Assembly (NCBI RefSeq): GCF_015100155.1
Contig: NZ_JACKZA010000007.1
Span: 62,001-126,000, forward strand
Direction of reading: 5' to 3'
Source: Acidithiobacillus sp. HP-2
Lineage (GTDB): Bacteria; Pseudomonadota; Gammaproteobacteria; Acidithiobacillales; Acidithiobacillaceae
Length of the DNA: 64,000 nt
Part shown: positions 56,501 through 64,000 of the stretch, in pieces
Numbering within the stretch: position 1 is the first letter of the stretch
How the letters are laid out: the number at the start of each line of letters is the position of its first letter
Translations under genes and position numbers: made by a program
Notes under the pieces: generated by a model
Told to the model about the DNA's origin: nothing
The model's input: only the letters and a program-made list of their open reading frames with translations
The model's database searches: none

Positions 56501-59010
56501 GTTACCGGCAAAACGATTTCGCCGCTTACCGGACGGCCAGAAGGCTCATTGATGGATACCGCGACATGGGCTTCCAGAAAACGCGTGCTATCAGGTAGTT
56601 GCTTTAAGTTGATGGATACTTGTGTCTGGCCTTCAGCATCGGTGTCCGGCAGTGTCGGCTCCTGGACCGGGGCGGTAAATATTTCGCCATGTAGTCCGAA
56701 CTGATAGTTCTGCCATTGCGGATAGGGCGTAGGACCACTGCTCAGGCTGATCCGCGCCGTTCCCGACAAATGCGCACCCGGAGCGCCGTAAAGATAACGT
56801 GCCTCTACCGGCCACTGCAGGGCCTGTCCGGCCGGAATGGGCTTGGCTGTTCCCAGTTTGACAGCCAGAGTTGGCGGTACAAAGGCAGATACGGTAAAGC
56901 TTTCCTGCGCCAGGGCAGGCTCCTTGAGACCGGTCGCCAGACTCACACTCCAGTTGCCATCCTGAGCGGCCAGGGGTAGTTTGACGGGTACGGCAATGGC
57001 ATCATCGTCAGACAATTTTGGAACCGTATCCAGAAATACCTGCCCACCGGGCCGCCGCACAATGAGATGTAGAGGCAAATTCAGCGGTTGACCTGCGGCG
57101 CTGCGATAAATGGCCGCCACATGGACTGTCTCGCCAGGGCGATAAATGCCCCGGTCCAGCCACAGGAATGGACTGACCGGTTGCAGTGCCGGGCGTCCGG
57201 AAATGCCGCGCCCGGACAAATTCAGCGGCGAGTTTTCGAGATTGAACAAGGTAAATTCATTATCCGGCCCATAAATGTGCAGGGCAGCCGGGCTTTGCCC
57301 ACCACTGCCCTGGAGAATGGGTTTGGGGAAAAAGGCAATGCCATCGGCGTTGGTCTGGACGGTCTGGAGGATATCATTGTCCTGGGCAATGAGTTTCACA
57401 CTGACGCCACTCCAGGGGCTGGCATCCGTATAATGGCGGATCTGCACATATAATCCATTGCGGCCCTGCCAGACGGTAGGTGCCAGATTGGTGCGCAATA
57501 CCAGTTGCACGCTGTTCAGGCCGCCGTTAGGGTTGGGCGTACCATCTCCCGGACTGATCTCAATGGCATAGAGCCCGGGTTTCTGCAGGATTTTGGGCAG
57601 TGGCAATATACTGTGCATCAAACGGTTGGCGCTGAAATGCGGAATATCCGCGCTGCCTTGCCAAATCGTCAGGCTGTTCTGGTTGTTCAGGGTGGATTCG
57701 CTCTCGTCCTGGTTCAGCAGTGGGTGGTTGGCCACAAAAGCCAGCAAGGCACGTTCTGGTACCCGATTGATTTTCAGTTTAACTCTGGAAATATTGATAC
57801 TGGAAAAACCTACGGCGGGGGACAGTGATGCCGGGATAATGAAGCGCCCGGTATCGGTGATGATGCTGGGAGAACGGTTGGGCAGGGTCAATGTGACTGT
57901 TTGTGCCTTGGCCAGAACAGCGCCGGCAATGGCGGGCAGACCCGCACGGATATGCATCTGGGTACTGCTGCCAGCGGGCAGGCCGCTGATGCAGATGCCG
58001 CCATTTTCGCGAACCACGGCGACATGCGCCTGGGCAGGCGAAAAAGTCACCCAGTTGCTGGCATGAAAATCCGGGGCCTCGGAGAGTGGTGCCGTAAACT
58101 GGACGCAGGTACGGGTGGGGAACTGGTTGGTATCGGGTGTGATTTTCTGAACCTTGAAACCGTAGTGCATTACGGTTTTTTTCAGATCGACAGCCACTTG
58201 CGCATTGCCGGGATAAGCGCGATACATGGCCTCGAGCAGATGGATTTCACCGAGATGATCGTCCTCTGCAGCCAGTGCTTTCTGCAGAAGCTGCAAAGTC
58301 GGAAGCAGGAGAGTGACATGCGGTTTCTGGCTGTAGATATTACGATCATAAGCCAGATAGGCAGCATATTTAGTCTCTTTTGCAGAGCTCCGATCCCGCT
58401 TTTGCAGGGCATTGGCCAGATGCCACCAGATTCGCGGGTCGGAACTGTCTCCGAGGGCAATACGTTTTTGGTAGTCGGTGACGGCTGCAGACCAGTCTTC
58501 TGCCGAATAGGCCTGATTGGCCCTGCTGAGCGCGTCGCCGCGCTGTTTTTGTTTCCAGCTTTCATATTGCTTCTGCAGGGTTGCAGCCTGAACCGTATTT
58601 CCGGATTGCAGGGCATTATGAATGGCTATTTCCTTATCCTGACAATTTTTGCGAAAACTCTGGCCCAGAGCCGAATACTCCAGTGTGCTGGCATAGTTTT
58701 CTGCGTCATTTCCCAGACCGGGCAGAACATGGGACAAATGGATGACCGGGACGGTAGTAGTGCTTGGTGCGGGGCTGGTCGATGCAGTAGTAATCGAGGT
58801 GCCCAAAGCCCCGGAGTGATCTGGAGCTGCGGATGGGGATGATCTCCCGGTGTCATTTGTGGATTTGGATAAGTGGCTGTTATTGGTCTTGGCCGAATGG
58901 GCTGTTGTGCCTTGTCTGGTGCTGAAAGACCATGCCGCAAATGCGATGAGTGCCAGCAGTAATGTGATGACTATCCATAGGGTTCGGGAACTGATTTTAT
59001 GTTGCGTCAT
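53527..59010 (-). CDS. Bacterial alpha-2-macroglobulin family protein without thioester motif
   Basis: An 1827-residue periplasmic protein of the YfhM/bacterial alpha-2-macroglobulin type, thought to trap foreign proteases and to pair with PbpC for repair of damaged envelope. The N-terminus is a membrane anchor (residues about 10-30); there is no lipobox. A TPR-like helical stretch follows at about 130-280. MG-type beta domains come next, including MG2 FLWLDRGIYRPGETVHVAAIYRSAAG and a large central section with TLAAVDQGILNLTQFPNPNPLHHFFGKRRLDI. A helical terpenoid-cyclase-like domain comes after that (PWLTAFATEFLLRAQKAGA). Where family members have the thioester CxEQ (for example YPYGCxEQ), this protein reads GWHCHSLLNAASQ; Cys codon at 54883-54885. 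Confidence 0.93.
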   Translation of the reverse strand: MTQHKISSRTLWIVITLLLALIAFAAWSFSTRQGTTAHSAKTNNSHLSKSTNDTGRSSPSAAPDHSGALGTSITTASTSPAPSTTTVPVIHLSHVLPGLGNDAENYASTLEYSALGQSFRKNCQDKEIAIHNALQSGNTVQAATLQKQYESWKQKQRGDALSRANQAYSAEDWSAAVTDYQKRIALGDSSDPRIWWHLANALQKRDRSSAKETKYAAYLAYDRNIYSQKPHVTLLLPTLQLLQKALAAEDDHLGEIHLLEAMYRAYPGNAQVAVDLKKTVMHYGFKVQKITPDTNQFPTRTCVQFTAPLSEAPDFHASNWVTFSPAQAHVAVVRENGGICISGLPAGSSTQMHIRAGLPAIAGAVLAKAQTVTLTLPNRSPSIITDTGRFIIPASLSPAVGFSSINISRVKLKINRVPERALLAFVANHPLLNQDESESTLNNQNSLTIWQGSADIPHFSANRLMHSILPLPKILQKPGLYAIEISPGDGTPNPNGGLNSVQLVLRTNLAPTVWQGRNGLYVQIRHYTDASPWSGVSVKLIAQDNDILQTVQTNADGIAFFPKPILQGSGGQSPAALHIYGPDNEFTLFNLENSPLNLSGRGISGRPALQPVSPFLWLDRGIYRPGETVHVAAIYRSAAGQPLNLPLHLIVRRPGGQVFLDTVPKLSDDDAIAVPVKLPLAAQDGNWSVSLATGLKEPALAQESFTVSAFVPPTLAVKLGTAKPIPAGQALQWPVEARYLYGAPGAHLSGTARISLSSGPTPYPQWQNYQFGLHGEIFTAPVQEPTLPDTDAEGQTQVSINLKQLPDSTRFLEAHVAVSINEPSGRPVSGEIVLPVTPDHPLIGIENAFKNDTVAAGKIPEFHIVALAPDGKPSAMPVQIEVVRQSSQWNIFMQHGVASWGYSYVDHPVLKKNISLPAGHAYTLQLPVLDYGRYRLRVIEARGGLAASSAIFYSGWQTSANPGVPQRVSVRSNTAEYAAGSTADIHIDAPFGGPAVLVLANDKILSLKNFNLPKGGITLHIPVEKSWGAGAYALVDVFRPASASEAPERAIGLTWLGLKPGERAIPVHFDVQPVYRPRQIIRIPVKTRPGAYVTLAAVDQGILNLTQFPNPNPLHHFFGKRRLDISVADNYAALLARPTGYEALLQNGAGANFGPAVRPIPQKVVALFAGPVQANSAGVAELPIDVPEFNGALHLMAVTWQGDAVGAGNADIIVRNRLIANLLLPRFLSPGDNAEATLMLQNLKLPAGNYQSVVTATGPIQVGNNGQHKTFLKVQAMHLLPVTLTGTGEGTAHLTLRITGPGGYQLIRHWDMVVHSTQPPVSKNHRLTLAAGSQHLLKPDLQGFIPGSSTTAVTLGNTLPFNPKAYVQALYQGWHCHSLLNAASQGLPLTILKPPLITPEQAAKLQDYVNQVLNDQRYDGAFGLWSNNGDAQPWLTAFATEFLLRAQKAGATVPQPTIDQALHWLSNEVEEESHPVFDRIYAVYDLSLAGKAPAGAIRMLARHMDQLTMPLALAQLGSALNTIGERHLAGQALQKAIKSQGPIGGDWWWGRSDWDAAFGSPLRDAWAVPTIIAQTGLMPDALVKLRQNLPGAGLEPDSLTTQELAWALYADGVLGGNNQPVHVQWGQRTIQQTGPVVLPLRQAINIRNLGSKALTVALSTTGITSGPPPAADQGMTVSQAFYSLSGKPLQPDSLPQNTVFVVVLKGSISDNLPHRALLNMGLPPGWELAGDLSAGKVHGLPWLKNLSTPEATAATDDRYEAAFKMAPKDSQAFDGDGIPDFKTAILLRAVTPGHYLLPGVTLSDMFHPSIFARSAGRKVSVTAPPAS

Positions 59011-59267
59011 ATATTTTCTCTGTATAATCGGCCTGATAGATCATTGGTATGTGTAACTAACTGCCAGAAAAAGACAAAATCAGCGGTTATTGATAATTTC
59101 GAATAATAGTTTAAACGTGTTCGGATAACAATGTGGAAAGGATAGATAATTTCAGAAAAAGTAATGCGTGATATACTGTTTGCAGTAGATTTTCGTTTCG
59201 GCCTGTTTAATTGTTGCGATGTCGTTGTTTTGTTTATTACTGTTCCCGTTAAATAATAGGAGTGTTC
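59011..59267. other. AT-rich intergenic region with divergent promoters
   Basis: 257 bases between the macroglobulin gene (minus) and the small gene at 59268 (plus). It is AT-rich and must hold promoters for both directions. I could not assign confident -35 and -10 boxes. No gene or repeat stands out. Confidence 0.4.
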
Positions 59268-59540
59268 ATGTTTGCCCTTAAAGTTTTATTCGCCGATGAA
59301 AATGCCGCCAGGGAAGCCATTTCCAGTATTCGCGAGGCCGGGATGGAAAAGCATGCGGATCATCCTGATTACTATGCAGCGCTGCAAAAACTGCTACAGC
59401 AGCCTTTACGGTGCAGCCCCGCTGTTTTTGCCGAGAAGGATGTCATCTCCTGTGAATTTTATGGTTTTGACGAGAAAGAATCGGCGATGGTGGAAGCGGC
59501 TTTTCTGGATGTAGGGGCGCTGGAGGTGGTAGTCGAATAG
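59268..59540 (+). CDS. Small hypothetical protein
   Basis: A 90-residue soluble, acidic protein: MFALKVLFADENAAREAISS followed by helical segments and ending VGALEVVVE. I recognise no family. The ATG at 59268 has a TAGGAG site 6 bases upstream, which supports real translation; a GTG at 59262 is in frame but sits on that site. It is convergent with umuC (38 bases between stops), so it is not part of the SOS unit. Confidence 0.65.
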   Translation: MFALKVLFADENAAREAISSIREAGMEKHADHPDYYAALQKLLQQPLRCSPAVFAEKDVISCEFYGFDEKESAMVEAAFLDVGALEVVVE

Positions 59541-59578
59541 TCGGGTATCGGCTGGCGGGTTCCCGATTCATTGGGCAA

Positions 59579-60877
59579 TCAACCCGCCCGTACCACGGGA
59601 ATGTCTGACCACGTGCTCAGATAATGGGGGGAGCGGTTTCCGGCACGCATGGCCCAAGCTCTTTCGGCCCGCAGCTCGGCCACCCCAAATCCTGGAGCCG
59701 CTTTACCATAACGCTTTTGTAGCAGCGTCAGCACATCAGCCAAGGCTTTTTTCTGTGCATCGTCGGGTGTAATTGCATCATCTTCCGGAATAAACAGGCT
59801 CCGGGTTTCCGGCATGTTCACATCCTGCAAGGCACTCAGCAAAATGCCGGATTTGATATAACGCACGCCTGGTCGATAGGCTTCTGCCAGAGCGGCTTTG
59901 ACCGCCTGCCACAGATCCTGGTAATGATTGCTCGGATTCGCCAGCGGGCGAAAGGCCACTCCCGAATAATAACGTCCCCGATGGGGCGAGCTGCGAATTT
60001 GTATCTGGACGCCTTGGGCTTTTTGACCGTTCTGACGTAACTTGGCTGCGCAACGCTGGGTATGTACGGACAGGCTTTCTTCCAGATCCGTGAGGCTTTC
60101 TACGGCTTGGCCAAAAGAACGACTGCATTGAATATGCTGCCTTTTCTGGGGTATCTGTTCCAGCTGCAGACAGGAAATACCCTGCAACTCCTGCTGGGTA
60201 CGGGCTAACACGACGCCATAACGTTGACGGATAGCGATGGGATCCGCCCGTAAAAATTCCGCAATCTGCTGAATATTCTGGCGGCGCAGGGACTCGCCGA
60301 GCTGTCTGCCGATACCCCAGACCGCATCAATAGGGGTATCCTGAAGCCACTGGACCTTCTGGTCGTCGGGAATGTTGTCCCAGTCACAAACGCCTTCTGC
60401 CACGCGCCCTTTTTTAGCCCAGTGATTGCAGAGTTTGGCCAGGGTTTTTGAAGGACCCATGCCGACACAAACAGGCAGGCCCAATTCCTTGCGAACGCGA
60501 TGCCGGACTGCACTGCCCCAGCGCAGCGCTTCCTTTCCGCTGACTGGAATATGCAGAAATGACTCATCAATGCTGTAGATTTCCTGTGCAGCGCTGAGGC
60601 TGTCCAGTAAGCGCATCATTCGCGCCGATAATTCTCCATAAAGGGCATAGTTGGAAGACAGTACGACTACCCCCTGCTGTTTGGCCAGCTTCTGCCACTG
60701 AAAATAGGGGGTGCCCATGCCGATTTTCAGGGCCTTGGCTTCGGCGGACCGGGATACGGCACAACCGTCATTATTGCTGAGGATGACCACGGGGCGGCCC
60801 TCCAGCTGTGGCGCAAACAGGCGTTCGCAGGATACGTAGAAATTGTTGGCATCCACCAGTGCAAAGCGCAAGTTCAC
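59579..60877 (-). CDS. umuC: DNA polymerase V catalytic subunit UmuC
   Basis: A 432-residue Y-family translesion polymerase (422 in E. coli). Metal-binding residues lie in FALVDANNFYVSCERLF and in QEIYSIDESFLHI. A helix-hairpin-helix region WGIGRQLGESLRRQNIQ follows the palm. A possible clamp-binding segment TRSLFIPEDD is near the C-terminus. Its ATG overlaps the umuD stop (ATGA), so the two are translated together as the UmuD'2C polymerase partners. Confidence 0.95.
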   Translation of the reverse strand: MNLRFALVDANNFYVSCERLFAPQLEGRPVVILSNNDGCAVSRSAEAKALKIGMGTPYFQWQKLAKQQGVVVLSSNYALYGELSARMMRLLDSLSAAQEIYSIDESFLHIPVSGKEALRWGSAVRHRVRKELGLPVCVGMGPSKTLAKLCNHWAKKGRVAEGVCDWDNIPDDQKVQWLQDTPIDAVWGIGRQLGESLRRQNIQQIAEFLRADPIAIRQRYGVVLARTQQELQGISCLQLEQIPQKRQHIQCSRSFGQAVESLTDLEESLSVHTQRCAAKLRQNGQKAQGVQIQIRSSPHRGRYYSGVAFRPLANPSNHYQDLWQAVKAALAEAYRPGVRYIKSGILLSALQDVNMPETRSLFIPEDDAITPDDAQKKALADVLTLLQKRYGKAAPGFGVAELRAERAWAMRAGNRSPHYLSTWSDIPVVRAG

Positions 60878-61344
60878 TGTCCCAGACTATGAATCACGTG
60901 CCGCACCACACCCCAGATAACCAGTTCCTGTTCGGGGTCCAGCAAAATGGGTGGGTACGCACTATTGCCGGGCAGCAAAGCGGGCTTCCCGGTGTGTTTT
61001 CCCAGCTTCTTGACGGTCAGTTCTCCATCTATGGCGGCAATGACAATATGACCTTCCCGGGCATCAATGGCACGATCCACAATCAGCAGATCACCATCGT
61101 GGATGCCATAGTCCAGCATGGAATCGCCGGAAACTTTGAGAAAAAAACTGGCATCGGGGTGAGGCAGCAAGTGTTCGTGCAAGTCCAGAGACCGTTCGAC
61201 ATGATCATCGGCAGGAGAAGGAAATCCGGCTGGAATGCGTGATGCGTACAGCGGTCTTTTTAAAGGCGCAGATTGGCTGGGCGGGTAAAAAATGATCGGT
61301 TCACCCTCCGCCTTGTCGGACCCGCTGGATCTTGAATACCCCAT
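60874..61344 (-). CDS. umuD: UmuD, S24 autoproteolytic subunit of DNA polymerase V
   Basis: A 156-residue LexA-like protein. A cleavage-site-like RIPAGFPSPADDH (cut expected in AG) is near residue 30. The Ser/Lys dyad is in KVSGDSMLDYGIHDGD and GELTVKKLGKH. RecA-stimulated self-cleavage would give active UmuD'. I chose ATG at 61344, which has GGAG 8 bases upstream; a GTG at 61353 is in frame but abuts that site. A LexA-type box is present upstream. Confidence 0.92.
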   Translation of the reverse strand: MGYSRSSGSDKAEGEPIIFYPPSQSAPLKRPLYASRIPAGFPSPADDHVERSLDLHEHLLPHPDASFFLKVSGDSMLDYGIHDGDLLIVDRAIDAREGHIVIAAIDGELTVKKLGKHTGKPALLPGNSAYPPILLDPEQELVIWGVVRHVIHSLGQ

Positions 61345-61368
61345 GATTTTCACTCCGCTATAGGAATA

Positions 61369-61384
61369 CTGAATATGATAACAA
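61369..61384 (-). promoter_or_regulatory. Candidate LexA (SOS) box upstream of umuD
   Basis: CTGAATATGATAACAA has the CTG-N10-CAG form with one mismatch at the last base. It lies 25-40 bases upstream of the umuD ATG, where LexA would block the promoter. The match is by eye, and the LexA consensus of this genus was not checked. Confidence 0.5.
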
Positions 61385-61386
61385 AA

Positions 61387-61406
61387 AGCCCCCTGAAAAG
61401 GGGGCT
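61387..61406 (-). terminator. Intrinsic terminator of the permease gene
   Basis: Read on the minus strand, AGCCCCC pairs with GGGGGCT (7 bp, 6-base loop) and is followed by TTTTTGTT. It lies 29 bases after the stop of the permease gene at 61435. It insulates umuDC, whose promoter lies immediately downstream. Confidence 0.9.
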
Positions 61407-61434
61407 GGATAATATATGCACTGGTGAGCCGTAA

Positions 61435-63021
61435 CTACAGATCTATGCCTTCATGATCCATGGCCGCAAAATAATCGGTAACACGACCATCCGGAACGGT
61501 GACTTTCAGTGCCCAGATCATGCAGATAATGGCCAGAATGGCGACCAGCAACATGGACAGATAGAAAGGAATATCCCCGGATCCCCCCAACACCTTGGGT
61601 CCAAACCAGGAAAGTACCCAGAGCCCGATAAAATAGGGAAATATCCAGGTAATATGTTTGAAACCGAGGGGCTTGTCACCGGATTTACCCTGAATCAGGT
61701 GCACAATCCAGTAAATAAAGAGAATGGCAAACAGGACGCCAAAAATATAGGAAAGTGCCTGCAAACCACCCCAATACGCCACCAGTGAGGAGAGAATAAA
61801 GGCAATAGGGGCGATAATGTGCGCTCCCCAAAGGCGGAAGGGTCGCTTCAGGTCCGGTACGGAACGGCGTAACTGCAACAAGACGATGGGACCAATGCCG
61901 TAGGTAATGACTGAAATGGTGGTAATGAAACCCACCAGCTTTTGCCAGGAAGGAAAAGGCAGAAAATACAGACAGCCAATGACATAAGCGACAATGACAC
62001 CCACCCAGGGCACGCCGCCTTCACTGATTTTGGTGAAGAAGCTCGGCCCTGCCTTGACTTCGCCATTGGCGACTACGGCGCGCGCCGCTGAAGTGGCATA
62101 CACAAGGGCAGTGCCGCCGGGAGAAATGAGCGCATCTGCATAAATCAGCACCGCCAGCCAGGTAATCCCGAGCATGCCGGCAACTGCTGCGAAGGGACCA
62201 AATACTCCAGTAAAGCTGAGCTTGGTCCAGCCCTGGGTGAGTTGATCGGGTGGCATGCTGACCAGAAAAGCCCATTGCAGGGCTACGTAAAGACAGCCAC
62301 CAATAACGATGGAGCCTATTACCGCCAAGGGAATGTGTTTGCCTGGATTTTTGCTTTCTCCACCTAATTCAATAGCCTGTCTGAAGCCTAAATAACTGAA
62401 GACAATGCCGGAAGAAGCCACAGCTACAAACATGCCATGCACATTTTCCTTCGTATGCATGATATGAAGATTTTCCGGATGATAGGAAAATGCTACCAGT
62501 ACGATGATGGTCAGGACAGGAACCGCCAGCTTCCACCATCCCAGGCTGGTGAAAATCTGGGTGACCCGTTTGATGCCCAGGAAGTTCAGCAAGAACATCA
62601 GTCCCAGCAGAACGACGGCGGCAAGCAGACCAAATCCGCTGAGTAGACCCGTGTTACCCAGTAAAAGGCCGGGAATATAGTTGTTGGCATAAGTGAGTAC
62701 CGCAATGACTTCCACAGGAGCAATGGCAATATAAAACATGAACAGCAGCCAGGCCCAGATTTTACCAAGCAGATTACCATGAACGACATTGGCGATATGC
62801 GCAGCAGCACCCGCACGCGGAAATAACGGGCCGACTTCGGCGTAGGTGAGTCCCAGAAACAGGATGGTCACCGCACCAATCAACCATGAAAAAATGCTGA
62901 GGGGACCCGCGATATGGGCCGCATTCAGTGGGCCGAACAACCAGCCGGATCCGATAATGCCCCCCAGGCTGGCAAAAATAAGGCCTGAGAATCCTACTTC
63001 TCTTTTTAGTTTTTTGACCAT
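61435..63021 (-). CDS. APC-superfamily amino-acid permease
   Basis: A 528-residue inner-membrane permease with about 12-14 hydrophobic helices. The first helix contains GFSGLIFASLGGIIGSGWLFGPLNAA, with the GxG unwound segment (IIGSGW) that binds the amino group in APC transporters. YAEVGPLFPRAGAAAHI in the next helix is a family mark. Substrate is not predictable. The tRNA-Arg gene lies upstream on the same strand and an intrinsic terminator follows the gene, so it is probably monocistronic. Confidence 0.88.
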   Translation of the reverse strand: MVKKLKREVGFSGLIFASLGGIIGSGWLFGPLNAAHIAGPLSIFSWLIGAVTILFLGLTYAEVGPLFPRAGAAAHIANVVHGNLLGKIWAWLLFMFYIAIAPVEVIAVLTYANNYIPGLLLGNTGLLSGFGLLAAVVLLGLMFLLNFLGIKRVTQIFTSLGWWKLAVPVLTIIVLVAFSYHPENLHIMHTKENVHGMFVAVASSGIVFSYLGFRQAIELGGESKNPGKHIPLAVIGSIVIGGCLYVALQWAFLVSMPPDQLTQGWTKLSFTGVFGPFAAVAGMLGITWLAVLIYADALISPGGTALVYATSAARAVVANGEVKAGPSFFTKISEGGVPWVGVIVAYVIGCLYFLPFPSWQKLVGFITTISVITYGIGPIVLLQLRRSVPDLKRPFRLWGAHIIAPIAFILSSLVAYWGGLQALSYIFGVLFAILFIYWIVHLIQGKSGDKPLGFKHITWIFPYFIGLWVLSWFGPKVLGGSGDIPFYLSMLLVAILAIICMIWALKVTVPDGRVTDYFAAMDHEGIDL

Positions 63022-63130
63022 TTTATATATCTCTTATAGTGCTAGAAACAGACTATAATTGGGGCAGACTTATAGACGAACTTTTATCTGTTAGCCGATC
63101 CGGTTGTCTTGGTTGTCGTATCGTGGGTAG

Positions 63131-63206
63131 TGGTGCCCCGAGCGCGAATCGAACGCGCGACCTACCGCTTAGGAGGCGGTTGCTCTATCCACTGAGCTAC
63201 CGGGGC
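63131..63206 (-). tRNA. tRNA-Arg (anticodon CCT)
   Basis: The minus strand folds as a 76-nt cloverleaf. The acceptor GCCCCGG pairs with TCGGGGC, the discriminator is A and CCA is encoded. The D arm is GCTC/GAGC. The anticodon stem ACCGC/GCGGT encloses the loop CTCCTAA, giving anticodon CCT (63171-63173), which reads AGG. The T arm is GCGCG/CGCGC with loop TTCGATT. All stems pair. Confidence 0.97.
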
Positions 63207-63280
63207 ATGGGTATAGTCTAGCAAAAGCAGGACACCAGCGGCGAGTCCCTTGTTTGTTCGCAGCAGCTAAGCAGATACCT

Positions 63281-64000
63281 TCAGGTTAAGGCAAAAAAGT
63301 AGGTGGCATAGCACAAACCATTTACCACAAAGTGGTATGGACGCAGGATGACCCCACGAATGACCAGCAAATAGGTATAAGTGCCGGCCAACAAAGTGAG
63401 TCCCGCCCCCAGCAGTACGGGGAAGGAGGGCGACCAGGGGGTGAGTAATACGCCAATGGCGGGCAGGAGGCTGCCCTGAAAAACCAGCGCGCCGGTGATG
63501 TTGCCAAAGGCGAGGGTATCTTTGCCGCGCCGAATCCAGAGGATGCTGTTGATTTTTTCCGGAAGCTCAGTGGCAATGGGAACCACCAGCAGCGACAGGA
63601 TCAGCGCCGAGATGCCCAGCCAGTGGGATAACCCTTCAATACCATCCACAAATAAACTGGCACCAAACACGATCATGCCCAAGCCAATCGCCAGTTGCAC
63701 CAGAATCACCGGCATTTGCACGGGTAAACCTGTTTTGCTGAGGTATAAGGCATGACCAGCTTCTGTGCCATGACCCTCGGCAACCAGGGCTGCCGAAGCG
63801 CGTAGGGTGACCAGCACATACAAAAAATACAGGGTGATCAGAATCAGGGCGATGCCTACCCGTACCAGGGTAATGTGATGAGGGACAAACAAGGCGACGC
63901 AGGAAAGGCCAAAAGCGGCCAGAAACCATCCCAGATCACGGCGTAATCCGCTGGGTTCTGGCTGCAGGGCACCCTGCCAGCCCCGTTGCGGAGACACAAA
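63281..64000 (-). CDS. CaCA-family sodium/calcium antiporter, C-terminal part
   Basis: The C-terminal about 240 residues of a membrane protein open to the window edge. One alpha repeat is visible: LSHWLGISALILSLLVVPIATELPEKINSILWIRRGKDTLAFGNITGALVFQGSLLPAIGVLLTP. It carries the acidic ATELPEK signature of sodium/calcium exchanger family members (YrbG-like). The first repeat should lie upstream, outside the window, so the in-frame GTG at 63997 is probably not the start. Substrate ion is not determined. Confidence 0.8.
   Translation of the reverse strand, partial: FVSPQRGWQGALQPEPSGLRRDLGWFLAAFGLSCVALFVPHHITLVRVGIALILITLYFLYVLVTLRASAALVAEGHGTEAGHALYLSKTGLPVQMPVILVQLAIGLGMIVFGASLFVDGIEGLSHWLGISALILSLLVVPIATELPEKINSILWIRRGKDTLAFGNITGALVFQGSLLPAIGVLLTPWSPSFPVLLGAGLTLLAGTYTYLLVIRGVILRPYHFVVNGLCYATYFFALT

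Overview
The window is a chromosomal stretch of a Gram-negative, gammaproteobacteria-like organism. The gene order mnmG-rsmG-parA-parB-atpIBEFHAGDC-glmU-glmS, the glycolate oxidase genes, and a Tn7-like transposon just downstream of glmS all point to an Acidithiobacillus-type acidophile. From memory, a Tn7-like element (Tn5468) was described at this site in A. ferrooxidans. The genus is an inference; no database was searched.

Layout. 1-2507: end of glcD, then glcE and glcF (glycolate oxidase). 2504-6249 (minus): four consecutive CorA-family genes whose GMN signatures have diverged (AMN, HMM, GMN and GVN in map order). 6393-8020: a MoaB/Mog-like protein, a small methyltransferase and an NlpE-like lipoprotein. 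8017-16494: a six-gene, start/stop-overlapping type I restriction-modification operon, hsdM - DUF1016 nuclease - hsdS - RhuM/Fic - a Fic protein that has lost its catalytic core - hsdR. 16545-20753: mnmG, rsmG, parA and parB, with a parS-like palindrome inside the 3' end of mnmG. 20764-27729: complete F1Fo ATP synthase operon with a likely promoter and a terminator. 27751-31137: glmU and glmS.

31163-39437: a Tn7-like transposition module at the classical attTn7 position. It has four TnsB-type repeats at an exact 20-bp period, then tnsA, tnsB, tnsC, tnsD and tnsE, all apparently intact with conserved catalytic spacing. 39.6-49.2 kb is a mixed accessory region, partly AT-rich: LysR regulator, two MFS exporters, an insertion-sequence remnant, a DUF3841 protein, a quinone-oxidoreductase-like enzyme with a divergent HxlR regulator, a TauE/SafE permease and an EamA transporter. 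I could not find the second transposon end by eye, so the cargo boundary is unknown.

49.8-64 kb returns to chromosome-like composition: VOC and SDR enzymes, an antitoxin remnant, a 130-bp MITE-like element whose ends match the nearby IS remnant, an alpha-2-macroglobulin/pbpC pair whose macroglobulin lacks the thioester motif, a small unknown protein, umuDC with a candidate LexA site, an amino-acid permease, tRNA-Arg(CCT) and the end of a CaCA-type cation antiporter.

The best candidates for new biology are the CorA paralogue cluster, the restriction operon with its embedded Fic/RhuM genes and hsdS spacer repeats, and the complete five-gene Tn7-like element with its palindromic tns leader.
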